This document shows, in pieces, positions 32,200 to 45,720 of a stretch of 64,000 nucleotides of DNA. Made by a program: the position numbers and the translations under genes. The DNA lies in assembly GCF_905171765.1 (NCBI RefSeq), contig NC_053392.1, positions 408,896,366 to 408,960,365 of the forward strand, written 5' to 3'. This DNA comes from Bufo bufo. Taxonomy: Eukaryota; Chordata; Amphibia; Anura; Bufonidae. Below the pieces are notes generated by a model that saw only the letters and a program-made list of their open reading frames with translations, made no database searches and was not told the DNA's origin. How positions within the stretch are numbered: the stretch's first letter is position 1; every line of letters begins with the position of its first letter.

Positions 32200-35100
32200 G
32201 CCTAAATGTGTGACAGTGGCCTGTTCCAGTGGTGGGTGACGTGAAGCCTGAATCTCTGCTATGACATGAAGACAGATTCTGTGCTGACATAAGGCCAGAT
32301 TCTCTGTTACGCGACCTCTCTCCTCTGCCTGGGTGCCTGGGCCTAAATGTGTGACCAGTGGCCTGTTCCAGTGGTGGGTGACGTGAAGCCTGATTCTCTG
32401 CTATGACATGAAGACAGATTCTGCGCTGACATAAGGCCAGATTCTCTGTTACGGGACCGCTCTCCTCTGTCTGGGTGCCGGGGCCTAAATGTGTGACAGT
32501 GGCCTGTTCCAGTGGTGGGTGACGTGAAGCCTGATTCTCTGCTATGTCATGAAGACAGATAGTGCGCTGACATAAGGCCAGATTCTCTGTTACGGGACTG
32601 CTCTCCTCTGTCTGGGTGCCGGGGCCTAAATGTGTGACAGTGGCATGTTCCAGTGGTGGGTGACGTGAAGCCTGATTCTCTGCTATGACATGAAGACAAA
32701 TTCTGTGCTGACATAAGGCCAGATTCTCTGTTACGGGACCGCTCTCCTCTGTCTGGGTGCCGGGGCCTAAATGTGTGACAGTGGCCTGTTCCAGTGGTGG
32801 GTGACGTGAAGCCTGATTCTCCGCTATGACATGAAGACAGATTCTGTGCTGACATAAGGCCAGATTCTCTGTTACGGGACCGCTCTCCTCTGTCTGGTGC
32901 CGGGGCCTAAATGTGTGACAGTGGCCTGTTCCAGTGGTGGGTAACGTGAAGCCTGATTCTCTGCTATGACATGAAGACAGATTCTGTGCTGACATTAGGC
33001 CAGATTCTCTGTTACGGGACCGCTCTCCTCTGTCTGGGTGCCGGGGCCTAAATGTGTGACAGTGGCCTGTTCCAGTGGTGGGTGACGTGAAGCCTGATTC
33101 TCTGCTATGACATGAAGACAGATTCTGTGCTGACATAAGGCCAGATTCTCTGTTACTCGACCTCTCTCCTCTGCCTGGGTGCCTGGGCCTAAATGTGTGA
33201 CAGTGGCCTGTTCCAGTGGTGGGTGACGTGAAGCCTGATTCTCTGCTATGACATGAAGACAGATTCTGCGTTGACATAAGGCCAGATTCTCTGTTACGGG
33301 ACCGCTCTCCTCTGTCTGGGTGCCTGGGCCTAAATGTGTGACAGTGGCCTGTTCCAGTGGTGGGTGACGTGAAGCCTGATTCTCTGCTATGACATGAAGA
33401 CAGATTCTGTGCTGACATAAGGCCAGATTCTCTGTTACGCGACCGCTCTCCTCTGTCTGGGTGCCTGGGCCTAAATGTGTGACAGTGGCCTGTTCCAGTG
33501 GTGGGTGACGTGAAGCCTGATTCTCTGCTATGACATGAAGACAGATTCTGTGCTGACATAAGGCCAGATTCTCTGTTACGGGACCGCTCTCCTCTGTCTG
33601 GGTGCCGGGGCCTAAATGTGTAACAGTGGCCTGTTCCAGTGGTGGGTGACGTGAAGCCTGAATCTCTGCTATGACATGAAGACAGATTCTGTGCTGACAT
33701 AAGGCCAGATTCTCTGTTACGGGACCTCTCTCCTCTGCCTGGGTGCCTGGGCCTAAATGTGTGACAGTGGCCTGTTCCAGTGGTGGGTGACGTGAAGCCT
33801 GATTCTCTGCTATGACATGAAGACAGATTCTGCGCTGACATAAGGCCAGATTCTCTGTTACGGGACCGCTCTCCTCTGTCTGGGTGCCGGGGCCTAAATG
33901 TGTGACAGTGGCCTGTTCCAGTGGTGGGTGACGTGAAGCCTGATTCTCTGCTATGTCATGAAGACAGATTGTGCGCTGACATAAGGCCAGATTCTCTGTT
34001 ACGGGACTGCTCTCCTCTGTCTGGGTGCCGGGGCCTAAATGTGTGACAGTGGCCTGTTCCAGTGGTGGGTGACGTGAAGCCTGATTCTCTGCTATGACAT
34101 GAAGACAGATTCTGTGCTGACATAAGGCCAGATTCTCTGTTACGGGACCGCTCTCCTCTGTCTGGGTGCCGGGGCCTAAATGTGTGACAGTGGCCTGTTC
34201 CAGTGGTGGGTGACGTGAAGCCTGATTCTCCGCTATGACATGAAGACAGATTCTGTGCTGACATAAGGCCAGATTCTCTGTTACGGGACCGCTCTCCTCT
34301 GTCTGGGTGCCGGGGCCTAAATGCTTGACAGTGGCCTGTTCCAGTGGTGGGTGACGTGAAGCCTGATTCTCTGCTATGACATGAAGACAGATTCTGTGCT
34401 GACATAAGGCCAGATTCTCTGTTACGGGACCGCTCTCCTCTGTCTGGGTGCCGGGGCCTAAATGTGTGACAGTGGCCTGTTCCAGTGGTGGATGACGTGA
34501 AGCCTGATTCTCTGCTATGACATGAAGACAGATTCTGTGCTGACATAAGGCCCGATTCTCTGTTACTCGACCTCTCTCCTCTGCCTGGGTGCCTGGGCCT
34601 AAATGTGTGACAGTGGCCTGTTCCAGTGGTGGGTGACGTGAAGCCTGATTCTCTGCTATGACATGAAGACAGATTCTGCGTTGACATAAGGCCAGATTCT
34701 CTGTTACGGGACCGCTCTCCTCTGTCTGGGTGCCGGGGCCTAAATGTGTGACAGTGGCCTGTTCCAGTGGTGGGTGACGTGAAGCCTAATTCTCTGCTAT
34801 GACATGAAGACAGATTCTGCGCTGACATAAGGCCAGATTCTCTGTTACGGGACCGCTCTCCTCTGTCTGGGTGCCGGGGCCTAAATGTGTGACAGTGGCC
34901 TGTTCCAGTGGTGGGTGACGTGAAGCCTGATTCTCCGCTATGACATGAAGACAGATTCTGTGCTGACATAAGGCCAGATTCTCTGTTACGGGACCGCTAT
35001 CCTCTGTCTGGGTGCCTGGGCCTAAATGTGTGACAGTGGCCTGTTCCAGTGGTGGGTGACGTGAAGCCTGATTCTCTGCTATGACATGAAGACAGATTCT

Positions 35101-38100
35101 GCGCTGACATAAGGCCAGATTCTCTGTTACGGGACCGCTCTCCTCTGTCTGGGTGCCTGGGCCTAAATGTGTGACAGTGGCCTGTTCCAGTGGTGGGTGA
35201 CGTGAAGCCTGATTCTCTGCTATTACATGAAGACAGATTCTGTGCTGACATAAGGCCAGATTCTCTGTTACGGGACCGCTCTCCTCTGTCTGGGTGCCGG
35301 GGCCTAAATGTGTGACAGTGGCCTGTTCCAGTGGTGGGTGACGTGAAGCCTGATTCTCTGCTATGACATGAAGACAGATTCTGTGCTGACATAAGGCCAG
35401 ATTCTCTGTTACGGGACCGCTCTCCTCTGTCTGGGTGCCGGGGCCTAAATGTGTGACAGTGGCCTGTTCCAGTGGTGGGTGACGTGAAGCCTGATTCTCT
35501 GCTATGACATGAAGACAGATTCTGTGCTGACATAAGGCCAGATTCTCTGTTACGGGACCGCTCTCCTCTGTCTGGGTGCCGGGGCCTAAATGTGTGACAG
35601 TGGCCTGTTCCAGTGGTGGGTGACGTGAAGCCTGATTCTCTGCTATGACATGAAGACAGATTCTGCGCTGACATAAGGCCAGATTCTCTGTTACGGGACC
35701 GCTCTCCTCTGTCTGGGTGCCTGGGCCTAAATGTGTGACAGTGGCCTGTTCCAGTGGTGGGTGACGTGAAGCCTGATTCTCTGCTATGACATGAAGACAG
35801 ATTCTGTGCTGACATAAGGCAAGATTCTCTGGTACGGGACCGCTCTCCTCTGTCTGGGTGCCGGGGCCTAAATGTGTGACAGTGGCATGTTCCAGTGGTG
35901 GGTGACGTGAAGCCTGAATCTCTGCTATGACATGAAGAAAATTCTGTGCTGACATAAGGCCAGATTCTCTGTTACGGGACCGCTCTTCTCTGTCTGGGTG
36001 CCGGGGCCTAAATGTGTGACAGTGGCCTGTTCCAGTGGTGGGTGACGTGAAGCCTTGATTCTCTGCTATGACATGAAGACAGATTCTGTGCTGACATAAG
36101 GCCAGATTCTCTGTTACGGGACCGCTCTCCTCTGTCTGGGTGCCGGGGCCTAAATGTGTGACAGTGGCCTGTTCCAGTGGTGGATGACGTGAAGCCTGAT
36201 TCTCTGCTATGACATGAAGACAGATTCTGTGCTGACATAAGGCCAGATTCTCTGTTACGCGACCTCTCTCCTCTGCCTGGGTGCCTGGGCCTAAATGTGT
36301 GACAGTGGCCTGTTCCAGTGGTGGGTGACGTGAAGCCTGATTCTCTGCTATGACATGAAGACAGATTCTGCGCTGACATAAGGCCAGATTCTCTGTTACG
36401 GGACCGCTCTCCTCTGTCTGGGTGCCGGGGCCTAAATGTGTGACAGTGGCCTGTTCCAGTGGTGGGTTACGTGAAGCCTGATTCTCTGCTATGACATGAA
36501 GACAGATTCTGCGCTGACATAAGGCCAGATTCTCTGTTACGGGACCGCTCTCCTCTGTCTTTGTGCCGGGGCCTAAATGTGTGACAGTGGCCTGTTCCAG
36601 TGGTGGGTGACGTGAAGCCTGATTCTCTGCTATGACATGAAGACAGATTCTGTGCTGACATAAGGCCAGATTCTCTGTTACGGGACCGCTCTCCTCTGTC
36701 TGGGTGCCGGGGCCTAAATGTGTGACAGTGGCCTGTTCCAGTGGTGGGTGACGTGAAGCCTGATTCTCCGCTATGACATGAAGACAGATTCTGTGCTGAC
36801 ATAAGGCCAGATTCTCTGTTACGGGACCGCTCTCCTCTGTCTGGGTGCCGGGGCCTAAATGTGTGACAGTGGCCTGTTCCAGTGGTGGGTGACGTGAAGC
36901 CTGATTCTCTGCTATGACATGAAGACAGATTCTGTGCTGACATTAGGCCAGATTCTCTGTTACGGGACCGCTCTCCTCTGTCTGGGTGCCGGGGCCTAAA
37001 TGTGTGACAGTGGCCTGTTCCAGTGGTGGATGACATGAAGCCTGATTCTCTGCTATGACATGAAGACAGATTCTGTGCTGACATAAGGCCAGATTCTCTG
37101 TTACTCGACCTCTCCCCTTTTGCCTGGGTGCCTGGGCCTAAATGTGTGACAGTGGCCTGTTCCAGTGGTGGGTGACGTGAAGCCTGATTCTCTGCTATGA
37201 CATGAAGACAGATTCTGCGTTGACATAAGGCCAGATTCTCTGTTACGGGACCGCTCTCCTCTGTCTGGGTGCCTGGGCCTAAATGTGTGACAGTGGCCTG
37301 TTCCAGTGGTGGGTGACGTGAAGCCTGATTCTCTGCTATGACATGAAGACAGATTCTGTGCTGACATAAGGCCAGATTCTCTGTTACGGGACCGCTCTCC
37401 TCTGTCTGGGTGCCTGGGCCTAAATGTGTGACAGTGGCCTGTTCCAGTGGTGGGTGACGTGAAGCCTGATTCTCTGCTATGACATGAAGACAGATTCTGT
37501 GCTGACATAAGGCCAGATTCTCTGTTACGGGACCGCTCTCCTCTGTCTGGGTGCCGGGGCCTAAATGTGTAACAGTGGCCTGTTCCAGTGGTGGGTGACG
37601 TGAAGCCTGAATCTCTGCTATGACATGAAGACAGATTCTGTGCTGACATAAGGCCAGATTCTCTGTTACGGGACCTCTCTCCTCTGCCTGGGTGCCTGGG
37701 CCTAAATGTGTGACAGTGGCCTGTTCCAGTGGTGGGTGACGTGAAGCCTGATTCTCTGCTATGACATGAAGACAGATTCTGCGCTGACATAAGGCCAGAT
37801 ACTCTGTTACGGGACCGCTCTCCTCTGTCTGGGTGCCGGGGCCTAAATGTGTGACAGTGGCCTGTTCCAGTGGTGGGTGACGTGAAGCCTGATTCTCTGC
37901 TATGTCATGAAGACAGATTGTGCGCTGACATAAGGCCAGATTCTCTGTTACGGGACTGCTCTCCTCTGTCTGGGTGCCGGGGCCTAAATGTGTGACAGTG
38001 GCCTGTTCCAGTGGTGGGTGACGTGAAGCCTGATTCTCTGCTATGACATGAAGACAGATTCTGTGCTGACATAAGGCCAGATTCTCTGTTACGGGACCGC

Positions 38101-39110
38101 TCTCCTCTGTCTGGGTGCCGGGGCCTAAATGTGTGACAGTGGCCTGTTCCAGTGGTGGGTGACGTGAAGCCTGATTCTCCGCTATGACATGAAGACAGAT
38201 TCTGTGCTGACATAAGGCCAGATTCTCTGTTACGGGACCGCTCTCCTCTGTCTGGGTGCCGGGGCCTAAATGCTTGACAGTGGCCTGTTCCAGTGGTGGG
38301 TGACGTGAAGCCTGATTCTCTGCTATGACATGAAGACAGATTCTGTGCTGACATTAGGCCAGATTCTCTGTTACGGGTCCGCTCTCCTCTGTCTGGGTGC
38401 CGGGGCCTAAATGTGTGACAGTGGCCTGTTCCAGTGGTGGGTGACGTGAAGCCTGATTCTCTGCTATGACATGAAGACAGATTCTGTGCTGACATAAGGC
38501 CAGATTCTCTGTTACGGGACCGCTCTCCTCTGTCTGGGTGCCGGGGCCTAAATGTGTGACAGTGGCCTGTTCCAGTGGTGGATGACGTGAAGCCTGATTC
38601 TCTGCTATGACATGAAGACAGATTCTGTGCTGACATAAGGCCAGATTCTCTGTTACTCGACCTCTCTCCTCTGCCTGGGTGCCTGGGCCTAAATGTGTGA
38701 CAGTGGCCTGTTCCAGTGGTGGGTGACGTGAAGCCTGATTCTCTGCTATGACATGAAGACAGATTCTGCGTTGACATAAGGCCAGATTCTCTGTTACGGG
38801 ACCGCTCTCCTCTGTCTGGGTGCCTGGGCCTAAATGTGTGACAGTGGCCTGTTCCAGTGGTGGGTGACGTGAAGCCTGATTCTCTGCTATGACATGAAGA
38901 CAGATTCTGTGCTGACATAAGGCCAGATTCTCTGTTACGGGACCGCTCTCCTCTGTCTGGGTGCCTGGGCCTAAATGTGTGACAGTGGCCTGTTCCAGTG
39001 GTGGGTGACGTGAAGCCTGATTCTCTGCTATGACATGAAGACAGATTCTGTGCTGACATAAGGCCAGATTCTCTGTTACGGGACCGCTCTCCTCTGTCTG
39101 GGTGCCGGGG
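32200..39110 (+). repeat. Higher-order unit, 49 monomers (6909 bp), copy 1
   Basis: Private variants recur 6909-6910 bp downstream: CTATTACATGAAG at 35219 and 42128, GCCTTGATTC at 36051 and 42960, TCTTTGTGCC at 36558 and 43467, and CCCCTTTTGCC at 37114 and 44023. 6909 is exactly 49 x 141. Boundaries are approximate. Confidence 0.85.
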
Positions 39111-42100
39111 CCTAAATGTGTGACAGTGGCCTGTTCCAGTGGTGGGTGACGTGAAGCCTGAATCTCTGCTATGACATGAAGACAGATTCTGTGCTGACAT
39201 AAGGCCAGATTCTCTGTTACGCGACCTCTCTCCTCTGCCTGGGTGCCTGGGCCTAAATGTGTGACAGTGGCCTGTTCCAGTGGTGGGTGACGTGAAGCCT
39301 GATTCTCTGCTATGACATGAAGACAGATTCTGCGCTGACATAAGGCCAGATTCTCTGTTACGGGACCGCTCTCCTCTGTCTGGGTGCCGGGGCCTAAATG
39401 TGTGACAGTGGCCTGTTCCAGTGGTGGGTGACGTGAAGCCTGATTCTCTGCTATGTCATGAAGACAGATAGTGCGCTGACATAAGGCCAGATTCTCTGTT
39501 ACGGGACTGCTCTCCTCTGTCTGGGTGCCGGGGCCTAAATGTGTGACAGTGGCATGTTCCAGTGGTGGGTGACGTGAAGCCTGATTCTCTGCTATGACAT
39601 GAAGACAAATTCTGTGCTGACATAAGGCCAGATTCTCTGTTACGGGACCGCTCTCCTCTGTCTGGGTGCCGGGGCCTAAATGTGTGACAGTGGCCTGTTC
39701 CAGTGGTGGGTGACGTGAAGCCTGATTCTCTGCTATGACATGAAGACAGATTCTGTGCTGACATAAGGCCAGATTCTCTGTTACGGGACCGCTCTCCTCT
39801 GTCTGGGTGCCGGGGGCTAATTGTGTGACAGTGGCCTGTTCCAGTGGTGGGTAACGTGAAGCCTGATTCTCTGCTATGACATGAAGACAGATTCTGTGCT
39901 GACATAAGGCCAGATTCTCTGTTACGGGACCGCTCTCCTCTGTCTGGGTGCCGGGGCCTAAATGTGTGACAGTGGCCTGTTCCAGTGGTGGATGACGTGA
40001 AGCCTGATTCTCTGCTATGACATGAAGACAGATTCTGTGCTGACATAAGGCCAGATTCTCTGTTACTCGACCTCTCTCCTCTGCCTGGGTGCCTGGGCCT
40101 AAATGTGTGACAGTGGCCTGTTCCAGTGGTGGGTGACGTGAAGCCTGATTCTCTGCTATGACATGAAGACAGATTCTGCGTTGACATAAGGCCAGATTCT
40201 CTGTTACGGGACCGCTCTCCTCTGTCTGGGTGCCTGGGCCTAAATGTGTGACAGTGGCCTGTTCCAGTGGTGGGTGACGTGAAGCCTGATTCTCTGCTAT
40301 GACATGAAGACAGATTCTGTGCTGACATAAGGCCAGATTCTCTGTTACGGGACCGCTCTCCTCTGTCTGGGTGCCGGGGCCTAAATGTGTGACAGTGGCC
40401 TGTTCCAGTGGTGGGTGACGTGAAGCCTGATTCTCTGCTATGACATGAAGACAGATTCTGTGCTGACATAAGGCCAGATTCTCTGTTACGGGACCGCTCT
40501 CCTCTGTCTGGGTGCCGGGGCCTAAATGTGTAACAGTGGCCTGTTCCAGTGGTGGGTGACGTGAAGCCTGAATCTCTGCTATGACATGAAGACAGATTCT
40601 GTGCTGACATAAGGCCAGATTCTCTGTTACGCGACCTCTCTCCTCTGCCTGGGTGCCTGGGCCTAAATGTGTGACAGTGGCCTGTTCCAGTGGTGGGTGA
40701 CGTGAAGCCTGATTCTCTGCTATGACATGAAGACAGATTCTGCGCTGACATAAGGCCAGATTCTCTGTTACGGGACCGCTCTCCTCTGTCTGGGTGCCGG
40801 GGCCTAAATGTGTGACAGTGGCCTGTTCCAGTGGTGGGTGACGTGAAGCCTGATTCTCTGCTATGTCATGAAGACAGATTGTGCGCTGACATAAGGCCAG
40901 ATTCTCTGTTACGGGACTGCTCTCCTCTGTCTGGGTGCCGGGGCCTAAATGTGTGACAGTGGCCTGTTCCAGTGGTGGGTGACGTGAAGCCTGATTCTCT
41001 GCTATGACATGAAGCCAGATTCTGTGCTGACATAAGGCCAGATTCTCTGTTACGGGACCGCTCTCCTCTGTCTGGGTGCCGGGGCCTAAATGTGTGACAG
41101 TGGCCTGTTCCAGTGGTGGGTGACGTGAAGCCTGATTCTCCGCTATGACATGAAGACAGATTCTGTGCTGACATAAGGCCAGATTCTCTGTTACGGGACC
41201 GCTCTCCTCTGTCTGGGTGCCGGGGCCTAAATGCTTGACAGTGGCCTGTTCCAGTGGTGGGTGACGTGAAGCCTGATTCTCTGCTATGACATGAAGACAG
41301 ATTCTGTGCTGACATAAGGCCAGATTCTCTGTTACGGGACCGCTCTCCTCTGTCTGGGTGCCGGGGCCTAAATGTGTGACAGTGGCCTGTTCCAGTGTGG
41401 ATGACGTGAAGCCTGATTCTCTGCTATGACATGAAGACAGATTCTGTGCTGACATAAGGCCAGATTCTCTGTTACTCGACCTCTCTCCTCTGCCTGGGTG
41501 CCTGGGCCTAAATGTGTGACAGTGGCCTGTTCCAGTGGTGGGTGACGTGAAGCCTGATTCTCTGCTATGACATGAAGACAGATTCTGCGTTGACATAAGG
41601 CCAGATTCTCTGTTACGGGACCGCTCTCCTCTGTCTGGGTGCCGGGGCCTAAATGTGTGACAGTGGCCTGTTCCAGTGGTGGGTGACGTGAAGCCTAATT
41701 CTCTGCTATGACATGAAGACAGATTCTGCGCTGACATAAGGCCAGATTCTCTGTTACGGGACCGCTCTCCTCTGTCTGGGTGCCGGGGCCTAAATGTGTG
41801 ACAGTGGCCTGTTCCAGTGGTGGGTGACGTGAAGCCTGATTCTCCGCTATGACATGAAGACAGATTCTGTGCTGACATAAGGCCAGATTCTCTGTTACGG
41901 GACCGCTATCCTCTGTCTGGGTGCCTGGGCCTAAATGTGTGACAGTGGCCTGTTCCAGTGGTGGGTGACGTGAAGCCTGATTCTCTGCTATGACATGAAG
42001 ACAGATTCTGCGCTGACATAAGGCCAGATTCTCTGTTACGGGACCGCTCTCCTCTGTCTGGGTGCCTGGGCCTAAATGTGTGACAGTGGCCTGTTCCAGT

Positions 42101-45100
42101 GGTGGGTGACGTGAAGCCTGATTCTCTGCTATTACATGAAGACAGATTCTGTGCTGACATAAGGCCAGATTCTCTGTTACGGGACCGCTCTCCTCTGTCT
42201 GGGTGCCGGGGCCTAAATGTGTGACAGTGGCCTGTTCCAGTGGTGGGTGACGTGAAGCCTGATTCTCTGCTATGACATGAAGACAGATTCTGTGCTGACA
42301 TAAGGCCAGATTCTCTGTTACGGGACCGCTCTCCTCTGTCTGGGTGCCGGGGCCTAAATGTGTGACAGTGGCCTGTTCCAGTGGTGGGTGACGTGAAGCC
42401 TGATTCTCTGCTATGACATGAAGACAGATTCTGTGCTGACATAAGGCCAGATTCTCTGTTACGGGACCGCTCTCCTCTGTCTGGGTGCCGGGGCCTAAAT
42501 GTGTGACAGTGGCCTGTTCCAGTGGTGGGTGACGTGAAGCCTGATTCTCTGCTATGACATGAAGACAGATTCTGTGCTGACATAAGGCCAGATTCTCTGT
42601 TACGGGACCGCTCTCCTCTGTCTGGGTGCCGGGGCCTAAATGTGTGACAGTGGCCTGTTCCAGTGGTGGGTGACGTGAAGCCTGATTCTCTGCTATGACA
42701 TGAAGACAGATTCTGTGCTGACATAAGGCAAGATTCTCTGGTACGGGACCGCTCTCCTCTGTCTGGGTGCCGGGGCCTAAATGTGTGACAGTGGCCTGTT
42801 CCAGTGGTGGGTGACGTGAAGCCTGATTCTCTGCTATGACATGAAGAAAATTCTGTGCTGACATAAGGCCAGATTCTCTGTTACGGGACCGCTCTTCTCT
42901 GTCTGGGTGCCGGGGCCTAAATGTGTGACAGTGGCCTGTTCCAGTGGTGGGTGACGTGAAGCCTTGATTCTCTGCTATGACATGAAGACAGATTCTGTGC
43001 TGACATAAGGCCAGATTCTCTGTTACGGGACCGCTCTCCTCTGTCTGGGTGCCGGGGCCTAAATGTGTGACAGTGGCCTGTTCCAGTGGTGGATGACGTG
43101 AAGCCTGATTCTCTGCTATGACATGAAGACAGATTCTGTGCTGACATAAGGCCAGATTCTCTGTTACGCGACCTCTCTCCTCTGCCTGGGTGCCTGGGCC
43201 TAAATGTGTGACAGTGGCCTGTTCCAGTGGTGGGTGACGTGAAGCCTGATTCTCTGCTATGACATGAAGACAGATTCTGCGCTGACATAAGGCCAGATTC
43301 TCTGTTACGGGACCGCTCTCCTCTGTCTGGGTGCCGGGGCCTAAATGTGTGACAGTGGCCTGTTCCAGTGGTGGGTTACGTGAAGCCTGATTCTCTGCTA
43401 TGACATGAAGACAGATTCTGCGCTGACATAAGGCCAGATTCTCTGTTACGGGACCGCTCTCCTCTGTCTTTGTGCCGGGGCCTAAATGTGTGACAGTGGC
43501 CTGTTCCAGTGGTGGGTGACGTGAAGCCTGATTCTCTGCTATGACATGAAGACAGATTCTGTGCTGACATAAGGCCAGATTCTCTGTTACGGGACCGCTC
43601 TCCTCTGTCTGGGTGCCGGGGCCTAAATGTGTGACAGTGGCCTGTTCCAGTGGTGGGTGACGTGAAGCCTGATTCTCCGCTATGACATGAAGACAGATTC
43701 TGTGCTGACATAAGGCCAGATTCTCTGTTACGGGACCGCTCTCCTCTGTCTGGGTGCCGGGGCCTAAATGTGTGACAGTGGCCTGTTCCAGTGGTGGGTG
43801 ACGTGAAGCCTGATTCTCTGCTATGACATGAAGACAGATTCTGTGCTGACATTAGGCCAGATTCTCTGTTACGGGACCGCTCTCCTCTGTCTGGGTGCCG
43901 GGGCCTAAATGTGTGACAGTGGCCTGTTCCAGTGGTGGATGACATGAAGCCTGATTCTCTGCTATGACATGAAGACAGATTCTGTGCTGACATAAGGCCA
44001 GATTCTCTGTTACTCGACCTCTCCCCTTTTGCCTGGGTGCCTGGGCCTAAATGTGTGACAGTGGCCTGTTCCAGTGGTGGGTGACGTGAAGCCTGATTCT
44101 CTGCTATGACATGAAGACAGATTCTGCGTTGACATAAGGCCAGATTCTCTGTTACGGGACCGCTCTCCTCTGTCTGGGTGCCTGGGCCTAAATGTGTGAC
44201 AGTGGCCTGTTCCAGTGGTGGGTGACGTGAAGCCTGATTCTCTGCTATGACAGGAAGACAGATTCTGTGCTGACATAAGGCCAGATTCTCTGTTACGGGA
44301 CCGCTCTCCTCTGTCTGGGTGCCTGGGCCTAAATGTGTGACAGTGGCCTGTTCCAGTGGTGGGTGACGTGAAGCCTGATTCTCTGCTATGACATGAAGAC
44401 AGATTCTGTGCTGACATAAGGCCAGATTCTCTGTTACGGGACCGCTCTCCTCTGTCTGGGTGCCGGGGCCTAAATGTGTAACAGTGGCCTGTTCCAGTGG
44501 TGGGTGACGTGAAGCCTGAATCTCTGCTATGACATGAAGACAGATTCTGTGCTGACATAAGGCCAGATTCTCTGTTACGCGACCTCTCTCCTCTGCCTGG
44601 GTGCCTGGGCCTAAATGTGTGACAGTGGCCTGTTCCAGTGGTGGGTGACGTGAAGCCTGATTCTCTGCTATGACATGAAGACAGATTCTGCGCTGACATA
44701 AGGCCAGATACTCTGTTACGGGACCGCTCTCCTCTGTCTGGGTGCCGGGGCCTAAATGTGTGACAGTGGCCTGTTCCAGTGGTGGGTGACGTGAAGCCTG
44801 ATTCTCTGCTATGTCATGAAGACAGATTGTGCGCTGACATAAGGCCAGATTCTCTGTTACGGGACTGCTCTCCTCTGTCTGGGTGCCGGGGCCTAAATGT
44901 GTGACAGTGGCCTGTTCCAGTGGTGGGTGACGTGAAGCCTGATTCTCTGCTATGACATGAAGACAGATTCTGTGCTGACATAAGGCCAGATTCTCTGTTA
45001 CGGGACCGCTCTCCTCTGTCTGGGTGCCGGGGCCTAAATGTGTGACAGTGGCCTGTTCCAGTGGTGGGTGACGTGAAGCCTGATTCTCCGCTATGACATG

Positions 45101-45720
45101 AAGACAGATTCTGTGCTGACATAAGGCCAGATTCTCTGTTACGGGACCGCTCTCCTCTGTCTGGGTGCCGGGGCCTAAATGCTTGACAGTGGCCTGTTCC
45201 AGTGGTGGGTGACGTGAAGCCTGATTCTCTGCTATGACATGAAGACAGATTCTGTGCTGACATTAGGCCAGATTCTCTGTTACGGGTCCGCTCTCCTCTG
45301 TCTGGGTGCCGGGGCCTAAATGTGTGACAGTGGCCTGTTCCAGTGGTGGGTGACGTGAAGCCTGATTCTCTGCTATGACATGAAGACAGATTCTGTGCTG
45401 ACATAAGGCCAGATTCTCTGTTACGGGACCGCTCTCCTCTGTCTGGGTGCCGGGGCCTAAATGTGTGACAGTGGCCTGTTCCAGTGGTGGATGACGTGAA
45501 GCCTGATTCTCTGCTATGACATGAAGACAGATTCTGTGCTGACATAAGGCCAGATTCTCTGTTACTCGACCTCTCTCCTCTGCCTGGGTGCCTGGGCCTA
45601 AATGTGTGACAGTGGCCTGTTCCAGTGGTGGGTGACGTGAAGCCTGATTCTCTGCTATGACATGAAGACAGATTCTGCGTTGACATAAGGCCAGATTCTC
45701 TGTTACGGGACCGCTCTCCT
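39110..45720 (+). repeat. Higher-order unit, 49 monomers, copy 2
   Basis: Follows copy 1 in tandem. It is nearly but not fully identical: for example 44250 reads CAGGAAGACA where copy 1 has CATGAAGACA, and one base is missing near 41397. Correspondence breaks near 45720, after which the sequence matches the 34.7-36.6 kb part again (a third, partial copy to about 47.6 kb, offset 4090 from copy 2). Confidence 0.8.

Noticed and set aside
38354..41878. A 1,174-codon minus-strand open frame, and similar ones at 45263-48838, 55180-58383 and 31181-33841
   Set aside because: They are frames through the 141-bp satellite. The peptide is a 47-residue repeat that changes frame with single-base indels, lacks a stable start, and matches no protein family.
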